Notes: generated by a model from the sequence alone, not told the origin. Shown: positions 9,169-17,212, numbered from the stretch's first letter. The stretch is DNA of 64,000 nt from Streptomyces sp. SDr-06 (GCF_003324565.1 NZ_QOLA01000026.1:35086-99085), one strand, 5' to 3'. A program made the numbers and translations.

Positions 9169-9552
9169 GTGGCGGACGACGGCGCCGGAACGGCCGGGCG
9201 GCGGGCGCCCGGTGAGCTGGAGAACGAGGTGCTCGCCGCGCTCTGGGCGGCCGGGGAACCCGCCGCCGCCGGCACGGTCCGCGAGCGCGTCGCCGGTGAC
9301 CCCGCCTACACCACGGTCCTGACCATCCTGTCCCGGCTGTACGAGAAGGGCCTGGTCACGCGGGAGCGGGCGGGCCGGGGCTACCTCTACTCCCCCGTGC
9401 GGGACGAGGCGGGGCACGCCGCCGCGGGCATGCGGGCACTGCTGGAGAAGGGCGGCGACCGGGCCGCGGTGCTCGCCCGGTTCGTCTCCGAACTGGGCAC
9501 CGAGGACGAAGAGATCCTCGAGCAGTTGCTGCGCGGGCACAAGGAGGGCTGA
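9169..9552 (+). CDS. BlaI/MecI/CopY-family transcriptional repressor
   Basis: 127 residues with a winged-helix domain: ELENEVLAALWAAGEPAAAGTVRERV, then YTTVLTILSRLYEKGLVTRERAGRGYLYSP (recognition helix and wing), and a C-terminal dimerisation helix ending EEILEQLLRGHK. Family members repress envelope-stress or beta-lactamase genes and are inactivated by proteolysis through an M56 partner, encoded 3 nt downstream here. GTG 9169 has a GAAGGGG site 8 nt upstream; the upstream extension of the frame to 9001 lies within the deacetylase. Two identical-type palindromes (6959 and 9100) are the likely targets. Confidence 0.92.
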   Translation: MADDGAGTAGRRAPGELENEVLAALWAAGEPAAAGTVRERVAGDPAYTTVLTILSRLYEKGLVTRERAGRGYLYSPVRDEAGHAAAGMRALLEKGGDRAAVLARFVSELGTEDEEILEQLLRGHKEG

Positions 9553-9555
9553 GCG

Positions 9556-10503
9556 GTGCGCGTCGCCCTCTGCACCCCTCTCGTGGTCGGCGCGGTGCTC
9601 GCGCTCGTGGCGCCCTGGGCCGGTGGCCGGCTGCCGCCGCGCCTGGCCGCCTGGCTCCTGACGCTGACCTCGCTGGTCGCGGCGGTCGGCACGGCCGGCG
9701 CCCTCGGCATGATGGCGTTCACGCTCATCGGGCAGATCCCGGCCGTGGCCGCGGAGGGTGAGTGGTCGCCGGGTCTGCTGGCGGCGCACACCCCGGTCAA
9801 CCGGCTGGTCGCGGCGGTCTGCGCGCTGGCCGTGGCGGGCTGTGCGGGGGCGTTGGCGGTGAGCGCCTGGCGGCAGGGCGTGGTGTGGCTGGCGGCCCGC
9901 CGGGAGTGCCGCGCGCTGCCGGCGGGCAGCGGGCTCGCGGTGGTCGACGACCCCGTACCGCAGGCGTTCGCGCTGCCGGGATCGCCGGGACGCGTCGTGG
10001 TCTCGTCCGGGATGCTGCGGGCCCTGAGCACGGACGAGCGCACGGCGCTGCTCGCGCACGAGCGGGCCCATCTGCGCCACCGCCACCATGTGTTCCTGCT
10101 GGTGCTGCGCCTGGCGGCGGCGCTCGATCCGATGCTGCGGCCGGTCGCGCGGGCCGGGAGTCTCGCGGTGGAGCGCTGGGCCGACGAGGAGGCCGGCGCC
10201 CTGGTGGGCGACCGGACGCTGGTGGCCCGGGCGGTCGCGCGGGCGGCCCTCGCGGCCAAGCGGGCCCCGCGCCACTCGCTCGCCGCGACCGGCGGTCCCG
10301 TACCGCAGCGTGTGCGGGCGCTGCTGGCTCCGCCGCCGCCCTTCCGCCGCGATCTGGTCGTGGCGCACGCGCTGCTCATGGTGATCTGCTGCTTCAGCCT
10401 GGCGCTGTCCGCCGACGACATGGACCAGCTCTTCGACACCGCGTCGCCCGGCCACGCGTACGCGGCCGGGCGGCCCCACCACCACCGTCACCACGAGGGC
10501 TGA
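9556..10503 (+). CDS. M56 family (BlaR1-like) membrane metallopeptidase
   Basis: 315 residues: two or three N-terminal transmembrane helices, then the zinc motif HERAH (around residue 167) in ALLAHERAHLRHRHH, the downstream ligand region ERWADEEAG and a further C-terminal helix. Its C-terminus ends in a His-rich tail (HHHRHHEG). Unlike BlaR1 (~600 residues) it has no extracellular penicillin-binding sensor domain, so it must sense another signal or respond to a partner. Only 3 nt separate it from blaI and the ribosome site AAGGAGG is in the end of blaI. Inferred role: cleavage of the BlaI-type repressor. Confidence 0.88.
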   Translation: MRVALCTPLVVGAVLALVAPWAGGRLPPRLAAWLLTLTSLVAAVGTAGALGMMAFTLIGQIPAVAAEGEWSPGLLAAHTPVNRLVAAVCALAVAGCAGALAVSAWRQGVVWLAARRECRALPAGSGLAVVDDPVPQAFALPGSPGRVVVSSGMLRALSTDERTALLAHERAHLRHRHHVFLLVLRLAAALDPMLRPVARAGSLAVERWADEEAGALVGDRTLVARAVARAALAAKRAPRHSLAATGGPVPQRVRALLAPPPPFRRDLVVAHALLMVICCFSLALSADDMDQLFDTASPGHAYAAGRPHHHRHHEG

Positions 10504-10506
10504 GGC

Positions 10507-11778
10507 TCAGGTGGCCAGCAGGCCCCGGCCCAGCCAGTCGGAGGAGTCCTTCACACCCGGCAGGGCGTAGAAGTAGCCGCCGCCGGTCGGGGAGATGTAG
10601 TCGACGAGCGGCTCGTCGATGAGCCGCTCCTGGGTCGCCTCGAACTGCCGCTTGACGTCCTGCTGGTAGCTGCAGAAGACCAGGCCCATGTCGAGGTTGC
10701 CGACGTTGTCGATGCCCCGGTCGTAGTTGTAACCCCGGCGCAGGATGCGGGTGTTGTCCGTCTGCGGGGTCCTGGGGTTGGCGAGGCGTATGTGCGCGTT
10801 CATCGGGATCGCGGTGCCGTGCGGGTCCTTGGCGTACTGGGGGATGTCGGTCTCGGCGGCGCCGTCGAGCGGGGCGCCGGTGTCCTTGCGGCGGCCGAAC
10901 ATCTTCTCCTGCTCGGTGAGCGAGACCCGGTCCCAGAACTCGACGAGCATGCGGATCACCCGGATGACCTGGTAGCTGCCGCCGACCGCCCAGGAGGGCT
11001 CGCCCAGCGCGTCGCCGACCCAGATCAGGCGGTCGGTCTCACGCGAGGACTTCACGTCCGGGTTGACGATGCCGTCCTTGAAGCCGAGCAGGTTGCGCTG
11101 GGCGCCGGTGGGGCGCGGCGCGTTCTGGAAGCCGTCGATGCGCCACTTGATCTGCATGGCGCCGCGGGTGTGCCGGGCGATGTCGCGCAGGGCGTGCAGG
11201 ACCACGTCCTGGCGGGCGCCGCAGATCTGGAGCGAGAGGTCGCCGTGGCATTCGGCGGCCTTGAGGTTGTCGTTGGGGAAGGTCCGCATGGGCGTGAGGC
11301 GCACCGGCTTGGCCTTGGCGAGTCCGTACCGGTCGTCGAAGAGCGAGGCGCCGACGCCGACCGTGACGGTCAGCTCGTCGGCGGGGACGACCGGGCCGAG
11401 GATGCCGTTGTCGGACGGCGGGGCGCCGACGCCGAGGTCGGCGGGGGCGCCGCCGGCGGTCAGGAAGCGGGCCCGTTCGGTGATGGTGCGCAGCAGGTCG
11501 CCGAGGTCCTTGCGGCTCTCGGCGATGACGTCCAGGGAGACGAAGGTGGCGGCCGCGGGCTGCGGGGTGAGGATGCCGGCCTGGTGGGCGCCGTGGAAGG
11601 GGACCGTGCCGCCGTCGCTGGCGCCGTCCGCGTGTGCCGGGGCCGTACCGGCCTGGCTGAGCGCGAATCCCCCGCCGGCCAGGACGGCACCGGCCGCGCC
11701 CGCGCCCAGGGCCGTCTTGACGAACGAGCGCCGTCCGGCGGGGCAACCGCCTTGCGGGGCGGGGGTTTCGGCGGGCAT
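10507..11778 (-). CDS. efeB: EfeB, Tat-exported DyP-type haem peroxidase
   Basis: 423 residues from ATG 11778, chosen for the GAAGGGAA site upstream; ATG 11823, which overlaps the efeUO stop as TGATG, is an in-frame alternative adding 15 residues. A twin-arginine signal (GRRSFVKTALGAGAAGAVLAG) is followed by a DyP fold with the GxxDG signature in LLGFKDGIVNP and the distal VIRVIRML/FWDRV haem-proximal region. EfeB is the periplasmic/extracytoplasmic peroxidase of the EfeUOB ferrous iron system and has been linked to oxidation of Fe(II) or iron extraction from haem. It forms an operon with the fused EfeU-EfeO gene and is presumably iron-repressed through the box at 13903. Confidence 0.93.
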   Translation of the reverse strand: MPAETPAPQGGCPAGRRSFVKTALGAGAAGAVLAGGGFALSQAGTAPAHADGASDGGTVPFHGAHQAGILTPQPAAATFVSLDVIAESRKDLGDLLRTITERARFLTAGGAPADLGVGAPPSDNGILGPVVPADELTVTVGVGASLFDDRYGLAKAKPVRLTPMRTFPNDNLKAAECHGDLSLQICGARQDVVLHALRDIARHTRGAMQIKWRIDGFQNAPRPTGAQRNLLGFKDGIVNPDVKSSRETDRLIWVGDALGEPSWAVGGSYQVIRVIRMLVEFWDRVSLTEQEKMFGRRKDTGAPLDGAAETDIPQYAKDPHGTAIPMNAHIRLANPRTPQTDNTRILRRGYNYDRGIDNVGNLDMGLVFCSYQQDVKRQFEATQERLIDEPLVDYISPTGGGYFYALPGVKDSSDWLGRGLLAT

Positions 11779-11822
11779 GTCGGGGTTCCCTTCGGGGCGT
11801 GCGGCAGATCGTTCGGCGGGCA

Positions 11823-13862
11823 TCAGGCGGACTTCCGGATCTCCAGGAGGTCCGGCACCGGGGCCAGGTCCTCGAGGAGCTGGCCGGTCGCGCCGTTGAG
11901 CCGGGCGCGGGCGGTGGCGTCCAGCTTGTCGACGGGCGTCCAGGCCTGGTCGTGGTGGGCGGCGTCGAGCAGCTTCTGCACCCGGTCGATGTCGCCGTCG
12001 ACCCTGGGCAGGAGCTGGGCGTCGCGGGAGGCGAGCAGCGGGCGCAGGACGCCGAGGAGCTCGCGGGTACCGGCGAGGTTGGCGTCGGCGGTGGCGAGGG
12101 AGGTTCCGCTGCCCTGGTCGGCGTCGCCGGTCAGCTCGAACTGGAGGGTGTTCTCCAGGATCTCGTGGGTGCGCAGCGGCAGGTCGCCCGGGTCGAAGTC
12201 CTGGGTGGGGAACGCCTTCTGGAGACCCGCCGCGTCCTCGGCGAGGCGGGCCGCGGGGGCGGCGAGGTCGCCCGCCGCCTGGCCGTGCCACAGGCCGTAC
12301 TCGACCCGGTGGAAGCCCGTGAAGTCCTTGTCGTTCACGCCGTCGGGGCGACCCGCGGTGCGTCCGTTGATCTTCTTGTCGAAGTCCTGGAAGGTGCCGT
12401 AGGCGGCACCGAGCGAGGAGTAGGTGCGGTGCGCGGTGAGCCAGTCGGTGCGCGCGGCGTCCAGATTGCCGCCCGCGATGTCGTCGCTGAGCTGCTTGGT
12501 CTGGGCGACCAGGGTGGCCAGGTTCTGGTTCACGTAGCTCTTGTACGCGGTCAGGGGCGCGGCCAGGTCGGCCTCGGAGACCGGCACGACCGCCTTGGCC
12601 GCGCCGCCGCCGCTGACGCGTACGGAGGCGGAGGTGACGGCCTTGCCTCCGGTCGGCACGCAGCGCCAGGCGTAGGAGCCGCCCGCGACGGTGGCGACGA
12701 GGTCACGGGTGGTGCCGGGGGCCAGGCCCTCGATCTCGCCGTACACCGCGTTGCTCGCCGGGTCGATGAGGTAGACCTCGGAGGCCTTGTCGCCGGTGTT
12801 GTGCATCTGGAAGGTCTGGCGGCCGGGCTTGGGCGCGCTGAATCCCTTGCCGCACTCCTTCTCGGACACCGCGACGGTCTGGGCGTCGGCGGGCTTGGAC
12901 CCGCTGAGGGCGACGACGGCGCCCGCGATGACGGCGGGTACGGCGACGACCGCGACCGGGACCACCCAGGCGGGCCGCCGTCGCGCGGGCACCCCGGCTG
13001 CGGCGGGTTCACCCTCGGCGGGTTCCGCTGCCTTGGCAGGCTTCTCGGCCACCGTGCGTACGCCCCGGACGAACAGGGTCATCACGACGGCGAGGTAGCC
13101 GACGTAGGCGACGACCTGGAGCCAGGTCATCGTCGGCGTCAGGTTGAACACGCCCTGGACGAGGGTGCTGTACCAGGCGCCCGGGTCGATGCTCTGGCTC
13201 AGGTCAACGGCGTACGCGGACTTGCCGGGCAGCACCCCGCCCTCCTGGAGATCCCGCAGGCCGTAGCCGAGCACTCCGGCGGCGATGACGATGAGCACGG
13301 CGCCGGTGGCGGTGAAGAACTTCGTGAGGTTGATCTTCAGGACCCGGCGGTACAGGCCCCAGCAGAGCCCGGCGGCGATGACGATGCCGACCCCGGCGCC
13401 GATCATCGGGCCCGCCGACTCGCCGGCGGCGCGGGCCGTGGTCCACAGGAACAGGGCGGTCTCCAGGCCCTCGCGGCCGACCGCGAGGAACGAGGTGACG
13501 ACGAGCATGCCCGCGCCCATGGCCAGCGCTCCGGTGACCTTCTCCTTGATCTCGCCGGAGAGGCTGCGGGCCGAGCGGCGCATCCAGAACACCATAGCCG
13601 TGACGAAGGCGACGGCGACCACGCTGAGCGTGCCGCCGAACGCTTCCTGGGCGGTCCCGGACATGCTGGCGGCGGTGAAGGTGAGCACCGCGCCGAAGCT
13701 CATCGCGAGCGCGACCGCGGCGAGCACGCCGGTCCACACCTGGGGCAGGCGGGACTTGGCCTCGGCGCGCACCAGTGTCGCGACCAGGATCGAGACGATC
13801 AGCCCTGCCTCAAGCCCCTCCCTCAATCCGATCAAGAAGCTTGGAAACGCGTCGTCCCACAT
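11823..13862 (-). CDS. efeU: EfeU-EfeO fusion: ferrous iron permease plus extracellular iron-binding protein
   Basis: 679 residues joining two normally separate proteins. Residues ~1-290 are an FTR1/EfeU permease with both REGLE iron-transfer motifs (R14-E18 and R130-E134) and about seven membrane helices. After a helix at ~305-330 comes a cupredoxin-like domain (TVAVSEKECGKGF ... GGSYAWRCVP) and then the EfeO M75/imelysin-like domain with the HRVEYGLWHG motif. Function by family: uptake of Fe(II)/Fe(III) across the membrane with EfeB. A DmdR/IdeR-like iron box lies 40 nt upstream of its ATG. Fusion of efeU and efeO is the notable feature. Confidence 0.93.
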   Translation of the reverse strand: MWDDAFPSFLIGLREGLEAGLIVSILVATLVRAEAKSRLPQVWTGVLAAVALAMSFGAVLTFTAASMSGTAQEAFGGTLSVVAVAFVTAMVFWMRRSARSLSGEIKEKVTGALAMGAGMLVVTSFLAVGREGLETALFLWTTARAAGESAGPMIGAGVGIVIAAGLCWGLYRRVLKINLTKFFTATGAVLIVIAAGVLGYGLRDLQEGGVLPGKSAYAVDLSQSIDPGAWYSTLVQGVFNLTPTMTWLQVVAYVGYLAVVMTLFVRGVRTVAEKPAKAAEPAEGEPAAAGVPARRRPAWVVPVAVVAVPAVIAGAVVALSGSKPADAQTVAVSEKECGKGFSAPKPGRQTFQMHNTGDKASEVYLIDPASNAVYGEIEGLAPGTTRDLVATVAGGSYAWRCVPTGGKAVTSASVRVSGGGAAKAVVPVSEADLAAPLTAYKSYVNQNLATLVAQTKQLSDDIAGGNLDAARTDWLTAHRTYSSLGAAYGTFQDFDKKINGRTAGRPDGVNDKDFTGFHRVEYGLWHGQAAGDLAAPAARLAEDAAGLQKAFPTQDFDPGDLPLRTHEILENTLQFELTGDADQGSGTSLATADANLAGTRELLGVLRPLLASRDAQLLPRVDGDIDRVQKLLDAAHHDQAWTPVDKLDATARARLNGATGQLLEDLAPVPDLLEIRKSA

Positions 13863-13902
13863 GCCGTTCTCCCCAGCCCTGCAAAGGCGTGCCTCGCCTC
13901 AG

Positions 13903-13921
13903 TTAGCGAAGGCATACCTTA
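13903..13921. promoter_or_regulatory. Iron box (DmdR/IdeR/DtxR-type operator) of the efe operon
   Basis: 19 bp TTAGCGAAGGCATACCTTA matches about 13 of 19 positions of the actinobacterial consensus TTAGGTTAGGCTAACCTAA, including both conserved half-site ends. It lies ~40 nt upstream of the efeUO start, so Fe(II)-bound DmdR would block transcription. Confidence 0.72.
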
Positions 13922-13942
13922 ATCACAGAGCCTGTGAGACGT

Positions 13943-13956
13943 CTACACAGGTGTAG
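13943..13956. repeat. Inverted repeat CTACAC-N2-GTGTAG
   Basis: Perfect 6-2-6 dyad 22 nt beyond the iron box, in the region between divergent efeUO and the 14228 gene. With flanks it reads GTCTACACAGGTGTAGTC. A second GTCTAC dyad with the same CTAC-N6-GTAG geometry lies at 14103-14120. The regulator is unknown. Confidence 0.5.
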
Positions 13957-14102
13957 TCAAGTGGTTTCCACGGGGTGGTCGGGCAGCGATCGCGGCCCCA
14001 CCGGCCGGGTGCGGGGCCGGCGCCCCGCGGACGGTTTTGGCCCGGCGCGTGCTGGGCCGCGCTCCGGGCCCACCCCCTCCCCCCGGCGCCCACAGCTCCA
14101 TC

Positions 14103-14120
14103 GTCTACAGTCGCGTAGAC
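14103..14120. repeat. Inverted repeat GTCTAC-N6-GTAGAC
   Basis: Perfect 6-6-6 dyad, 108 nt upstream of the membrane-protein start at 14228 and sharing GTCTAC-N6-GTAG geometry with 13943-13956. Together they suggest a paired operator between the divergent genes. Confidence 0.45.
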
Positions 14121-14227
14121 ATTCACCGGGTGGCGATCACTCCCGGATCGGACTCATGGGCCCAACCATGCCCGCATCAGGGGCGGTTGAGGGCTGGGCG
14201 CGCTGCGCCGGGAGGGCAGGAACGACG

Positions 14228-15055
14228 ATGGGGCAGCCGAGCAGCGAGGCGACGACCAGGCCCGCACCACGGGGAGGGACCCGCCGGGCCGCACGCGCGG
14301 GCGACTCCGCCTGGAGCAAGGTGCCCGAGGTCACCGTCCTGTTCTGGATCGTCAAGGTGCTCACCACCGGCATGGGCGAGACCGCGTCCGACTTCCTCGG
14401 CCGCACCCTCGGCCCGATCCCGGCCGGAGGGCTCGGACTCGCGGGCCTGGTCATCGCGCTGGTGGCGCAGTTCCGCAGCGACCGGTACCGGCCGTGGACG
14501 TACTGGTCGGCGATCGTGATGGTCAGCGTGTTCGGCACGATGGCCGCCGACGTCGTGCATGTGGTGGTCGGCATTCCCTACACGGTCTCCACGGTCGCCT
14601 TCACCGTGGCGCTGGCCGCCGTCCTCATCGCCTGGTACGCCGGCGAGCGGACGCTGTCGATCCACAGCATCCGCACCCGCCGCCGCGAGGTCTTCTACTG
14701 GGCGACCGTGCTCGCGACCTTCGCGCTGGGCACCGCGGTCGGCGACCTGACGGCGGGCACGCTGAAGCTCGGCTACCTCGCGTCGGGCTTCCTCTTCGCC
14801 GCCCTGATCTCCGTGCCCGCCCTGTCCGGCCGCTTCCTCGGGCTCAACGCGGTGGCCGCCTTCTGGTGGGCGTACGTCCTGACCAGGCCGCTCGGCGCGT
14901 CCTTCGCCGACTGGATGGGCGTCCCCACCACGCGCAACGGGCTCGGCTGGGGCACCGGCCCGGTGACGCTGGCCCTGATCGTCCCGATCGTCGCCCTGGT
15001 CGCCTACCTCGCGGTCAGCCACAAGGACACCCCGCCCGAGCAGCCCGCCGCCTGA
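14228..15055 (+). CDS. COG4705-type integral membrane protein
   Basis: 275 residues with about eight hydrophobic helices in internally repeated form: KVLTTGMGETASDFLGR near the N-terminus is echoed by LGTAVGDLTAGTLKLGY later, the repeat pattern of the COG4705 membrane family. ATG 14228 is chosen because an AGG-containing site (GGGAGGGCAGG) precedes it; longer in-frame extensions have no ribosome site. No function is established for the family; some annotations suggest manganese or metal transport, but nothing here proves that. It is divergent from the iron-uptake operon with two shared-geometry inverted repeats between them. Confidence 0.8.
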   Translation: MGQPSSEATTRPAPRGGTRRAARAGDSAWSKVPEVTVLFWIVKVLTTGMGETASDFLGRTLGPIPAGGLGLAGLVIALVAQFRSDRYRPWTYWSAIVMVSVFGTMAADVVHVVVGIPYTVSTVAFTVALAAVLIAWYAGERTLSIHSIRTRRREVFYWATVLATFALGTAVGDLTAGTLKLGYLASGFLFAALISVPALSGRFLGLNAVAAFWWAYVLTRPLGASFADWMGVPTTRNGLGWGTGPVTLALIVPIVALVAYLAVSHKDTPPEQPAA

Positions 15056-15098
15056 CCGGAGCCCACTTCCGCGCCCCGCAAGATGGTGGAATGTTCAA

Positions 15099-15114
15099 CA
15101 ACACCGCGGTGTTG
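15099..15114. promoter_or_regulatory. 16-bp perfect palindrome, probable operator
   Basis: CAACACCGCGGTGTTG, extendable as GTTCAACA...TGTTGAGC with one mismatch over eight, lies 49 nt upstream of the TPR gene start. The TTCAAC/GTTGAG arms resemble MarR- or TetR-type operators. It overlaps an alternative ATG at 15091, supporting the downstream start at 15163. Confidence 0.5.
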
Positions 15115-15162
15115 AGCGGGGTGCACGGCCCCGGCATCCGGGGCCCGGGACAGGACGAGCCG

Positions 15163-15540
15163 ATGACCGCCGTACGCAGTGAAGCACCCGACAGCTACTA
15201 CGAGTTCGGGACCCCCGCCGAGCGCTGGGAGCGGGCCCGGATGTTCTTCGAGGCCAAGGAGTACGTCACGGCCGCGGACATCCTGACCGGCCTGGTCGCC
15301 GAGGTGCCCGAGCAGGTGGCGCCGCGCCTGCTGCTCGCGCGGGCCTACTACCACTCGGCCCGCCTGCGGAAGGCGGAGGCGGAACTGCGCACGGTCCTCG
15401 AACGCGACCCCGTCGAGCAGTACGCCCTGCTCATGCTGGGCCGCACCCTGGAGCGCCAGGGCCGCCCGGTCGAGGCGGCGCCGTACCTGCGGGTGGCCGC
15501 GGCCATGGCGGGCGACCTCCCCGCCCCCGACCGAGCCTGA
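15163..15540 (+). CDS. small tetratricopeptide-repeat protein
   Basis: 125 residues made largely of two to three TPR helices-turn-helices: AERWERARMFFEAKEYVTAA, QVAPRLLLARAYYHSARLRKAE and VEQYALLMLGRTLERQGRPVEA, each with the W/G/Y/A/P-type TPR pattern. TPR proteins are scaffolds; no partner is evident. ATG 15163 is preferred since the other candidate, ATG 15091, lies inside a 16-bp palindrome that looks like promoter DNA; the 24 residues that start would add look non-conserved. A strong terminator follows at 15548. Confidence 0.75.
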   Translation: MTAVRSEAPDSYYEFGTPAERWERARMFFEAKEYVTAADILTGLVAEVPEQVAPRLLLARAYYHSARLRKAEAELRTVLERDPVEQYALLMLGRTLERQGRPVEAAPYLRVAAAMAGDLPAPDRA

Positions 15541-15547
15541 GGGCGCG

Positions 15548-15575
15548 GGGCGCCCCTCGTCGGCGAGGGGCGCCC
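15548..15575 (+). terminator. Factor-independent terminator hairpin
   Basis: Perfect 12-bp stem GGGCGCCCCTCG / CGAGGGGCGCCC with a TCGG loop, 8 nt after the TPR gene stop. No T-run follows, as is usual in Streptomyces. Confidence 0.75.
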
Positions 15576-15648
15576 GTCGGGCAGCACTTTCCGGCCAACC
15601 CGACTGCACCCAGTGACAGCTTCATCACGCTGTGCCACATTGCTGCGC

Positions 15649-16698
15649 ATGAACCAATCCGCCGTTTTCTGCACCGTCGTACCTCCCCACATCCTCGAGC
15701 ACCTCGCCCAGCACGAGGACCCCGCCCTGCACGAGCCCGCGCGCCGCACCCTGGAGCACGACTCCCTGCTGCGCACCCAGCGCCGGATCACCACCGTCCG
15801 CGGCGCCGCCGCCCCCGCCGGCACGCCGTCCGACAAGCCCCAGCGCACCATCTACGACGCCGGGCACCTGGAGACGCTGCCCGGCAGGAAGGTGCACGCC
15901 GAGAGCGATCAGCCCTCGGCCGACGCCACCGTCAACCGGGCGCACGCGGGCCTGGGTGCCACGTTCGAGTTGTATCTCAAGGCCTACGGACGCCACTCCA
16001 TCGACGGCTCGGGGCTGCCGCTGAACGCGAGCGTGCACTACGGCGCGAAGTACGACAACGCCTTCTGGAACGGCGAGCGGATGGTGTTCGGCGACGGCGA
16101 CGGCGAGCTGTTCCTCGACTTCACGCTGCCGGTCGACGTCATCGGCCACGAACTGACCCACGGCGTCACGCAGTACACCGCGAACCTGGAGTACTTCGGC
16201 CAGTCGGGCGCGCTCAACGAGTCCGTGTCCGACGTGTTCGGCTCGCTGATCAAGCAGTACGCGCTGGGCCAGAGCGCCGACCGGGCGGACTGGCTCATCG
16301 GCGCGGGGCTGCTCGGCCCGGACGTCCACGGCGACGCGCTGCGCTCGATGAGGGCCCCCGGCACGGCGTACGACGACCCGCGGCTCGGCAAGGACCCGCA
16401 ACCGGCCGCCATGGACGACTACGTGCGCACGAGCAGCGACAACGGCGGGGTGCACATCAACTCGGGCATCCCCAACCACGCCTTCTACCTGGTGGCCACG
16501 GCACTCGGCGGCAACGCCTGGGAGCGGGCCGGGAAGATCTGGTACGCCGCGCTCACCGGCGGCGAGCTCGCGGCGGACGCCCAGTTCGCCGACTTCGCCC
16601 GGCTGACCGCGGCGACGGCGCGCGGCCTGTTCGGCGAGGGCGACGAGATCGGGGCGGTGCTCAAGGCCTGGTCCCAGGTCGGCGTGCCGGCGACCTGA
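15649..16698 (+). CDS. M4 (thermolysin/protealysin-type) neutral metalloprotease
   Basis: 349 residues. The catalytic motif HELTH (around residue 166) and the glutamate-ligand motif NESVSDVFG are both intact, with the catalytic His region GGVHINSGIPNHAFYL downstream. The N-terminus CTVVPPHILEHLA matches the short protealysin-type propeptide and there is no signal peptide, so this is a protealysin-like enzyme probably kept inside or released non-classically rather than a classical secreted thermolysin. Such genes often have an emfourin inhibitor gene directly downstream; none is present here. ATG 15649 follows a promoter-like TGACAG/CACATT pair with no clear ribosome site. Its 3' end overlaps the convergent MgtC gene by 38 nt. 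Confidence 0.9.
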   Translation: MNQSAVFCTVVPPHILEHLAQHEDPALHEPARRTLEHDSLLRTQRRITTVRGAAAPAGTPSDKPQRTIYDAGHLETLPGRKVHAESDQPSADATVNRAHAGLGATFELYLKAYGRHSIDGSGLPLNASVHYGAKYDNAFWNGERMVFGDGDGELFLDFTLPVDVIGHELTHGVTQYTANLEYFGQSGALNESVSDVFGSLIKQYALGQSADRADWLIGAGLLGPDVHGDALRSMRAPGTAYDDPRLGKDPQPAAMDDYVRTSSDNGGVHINSGIPNHAFYLVATALGGNAWERAGKIWYAALTGGELAADAQFADFARLTAATARGLFGEGDEIGAVLKAWSQVGVPAT

Positions 16699-17212
16699 CG
16701 CGGGCACGCTCCACGACCGGCCGGGCGCACGGGACCGTCGCGCGCGTCTCGTCCCGCACGTCCTCGGCATCAAAGGCGTCCGGATCGCGCTGGGGCGCGC
16801 GGTCGATCAGCCGCCCGGCCGGTCGCAGCAGCAGGTGCACGGCGAGCACGGTGACGGTGCCGAGCAGCGCGAGGTCGAGCCGGCCCGAGGCCGCGAGCAC
16901 CCCGAGCGCCGCCGAACACCACAGGGTGGCGGCGGTGTTGAGGCCGTGGACGGAGGCGCCGTCGCGCAGGATGACGCCTCCGCCCAGGAAGCCGACGCCG
17001 GAGACGACGTAGGACGCGACCCGGGTGGGGCTGCCCGCGTCGCCGACCGCCTCGCTGTAGAGGACGAACAAGGTGGCCCCGGCGGCGACGAGGGCGTTGG
17101 TGCGCAGCCCCGCGGTGCGGGCGCGCCACTGCCGCTCGACGCCTACCAGGGCGCCGCAGCCGACGCCGACGGCGAGCCGCAGGGCGAAGTCGAAAGTGGT
17201 GAGGGTGGACAC
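16661..17212 (-). CDS. MgtC/SapB family membrane protein
   Basis: 183 residues; the first ~130 contain four to five transmembrane helices with the MgtC/SapB signatures GALVGVERQWRARTAGLRTNALVAAGATLF and GVGFLGGGVILRDG...VHGLNTAATLW. The C-terminal ~45 residues are charged, arginine-rich and without the usual ACT-like domain. MgtC proteins modulate membrane energetics (F-type ATPase) and survival at low magnesium in pathogens; the role in actinobacteria is less clear. Ends inside the convergent M4 protease gene. No magnesium riboswitch could be recognised in the 240-nt upstream region. Confidence 0.9.
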   Translation of the reverse strand: MSTLTTFDFALRLAVGVGCGALVGVERQWRARTAGLRTNALVAAGATLFVLYSEAVGDAGSPTRVASYVVSGVGFLGGGVILRDGASVHGLNTAATLWCSAALGVLAASGRLDLALLGTVTVLAVHLLLRPAGRLIDRAPQRDPDAFDAEDVRDETRATVPCARPVVERARVRSPARRPGTRP

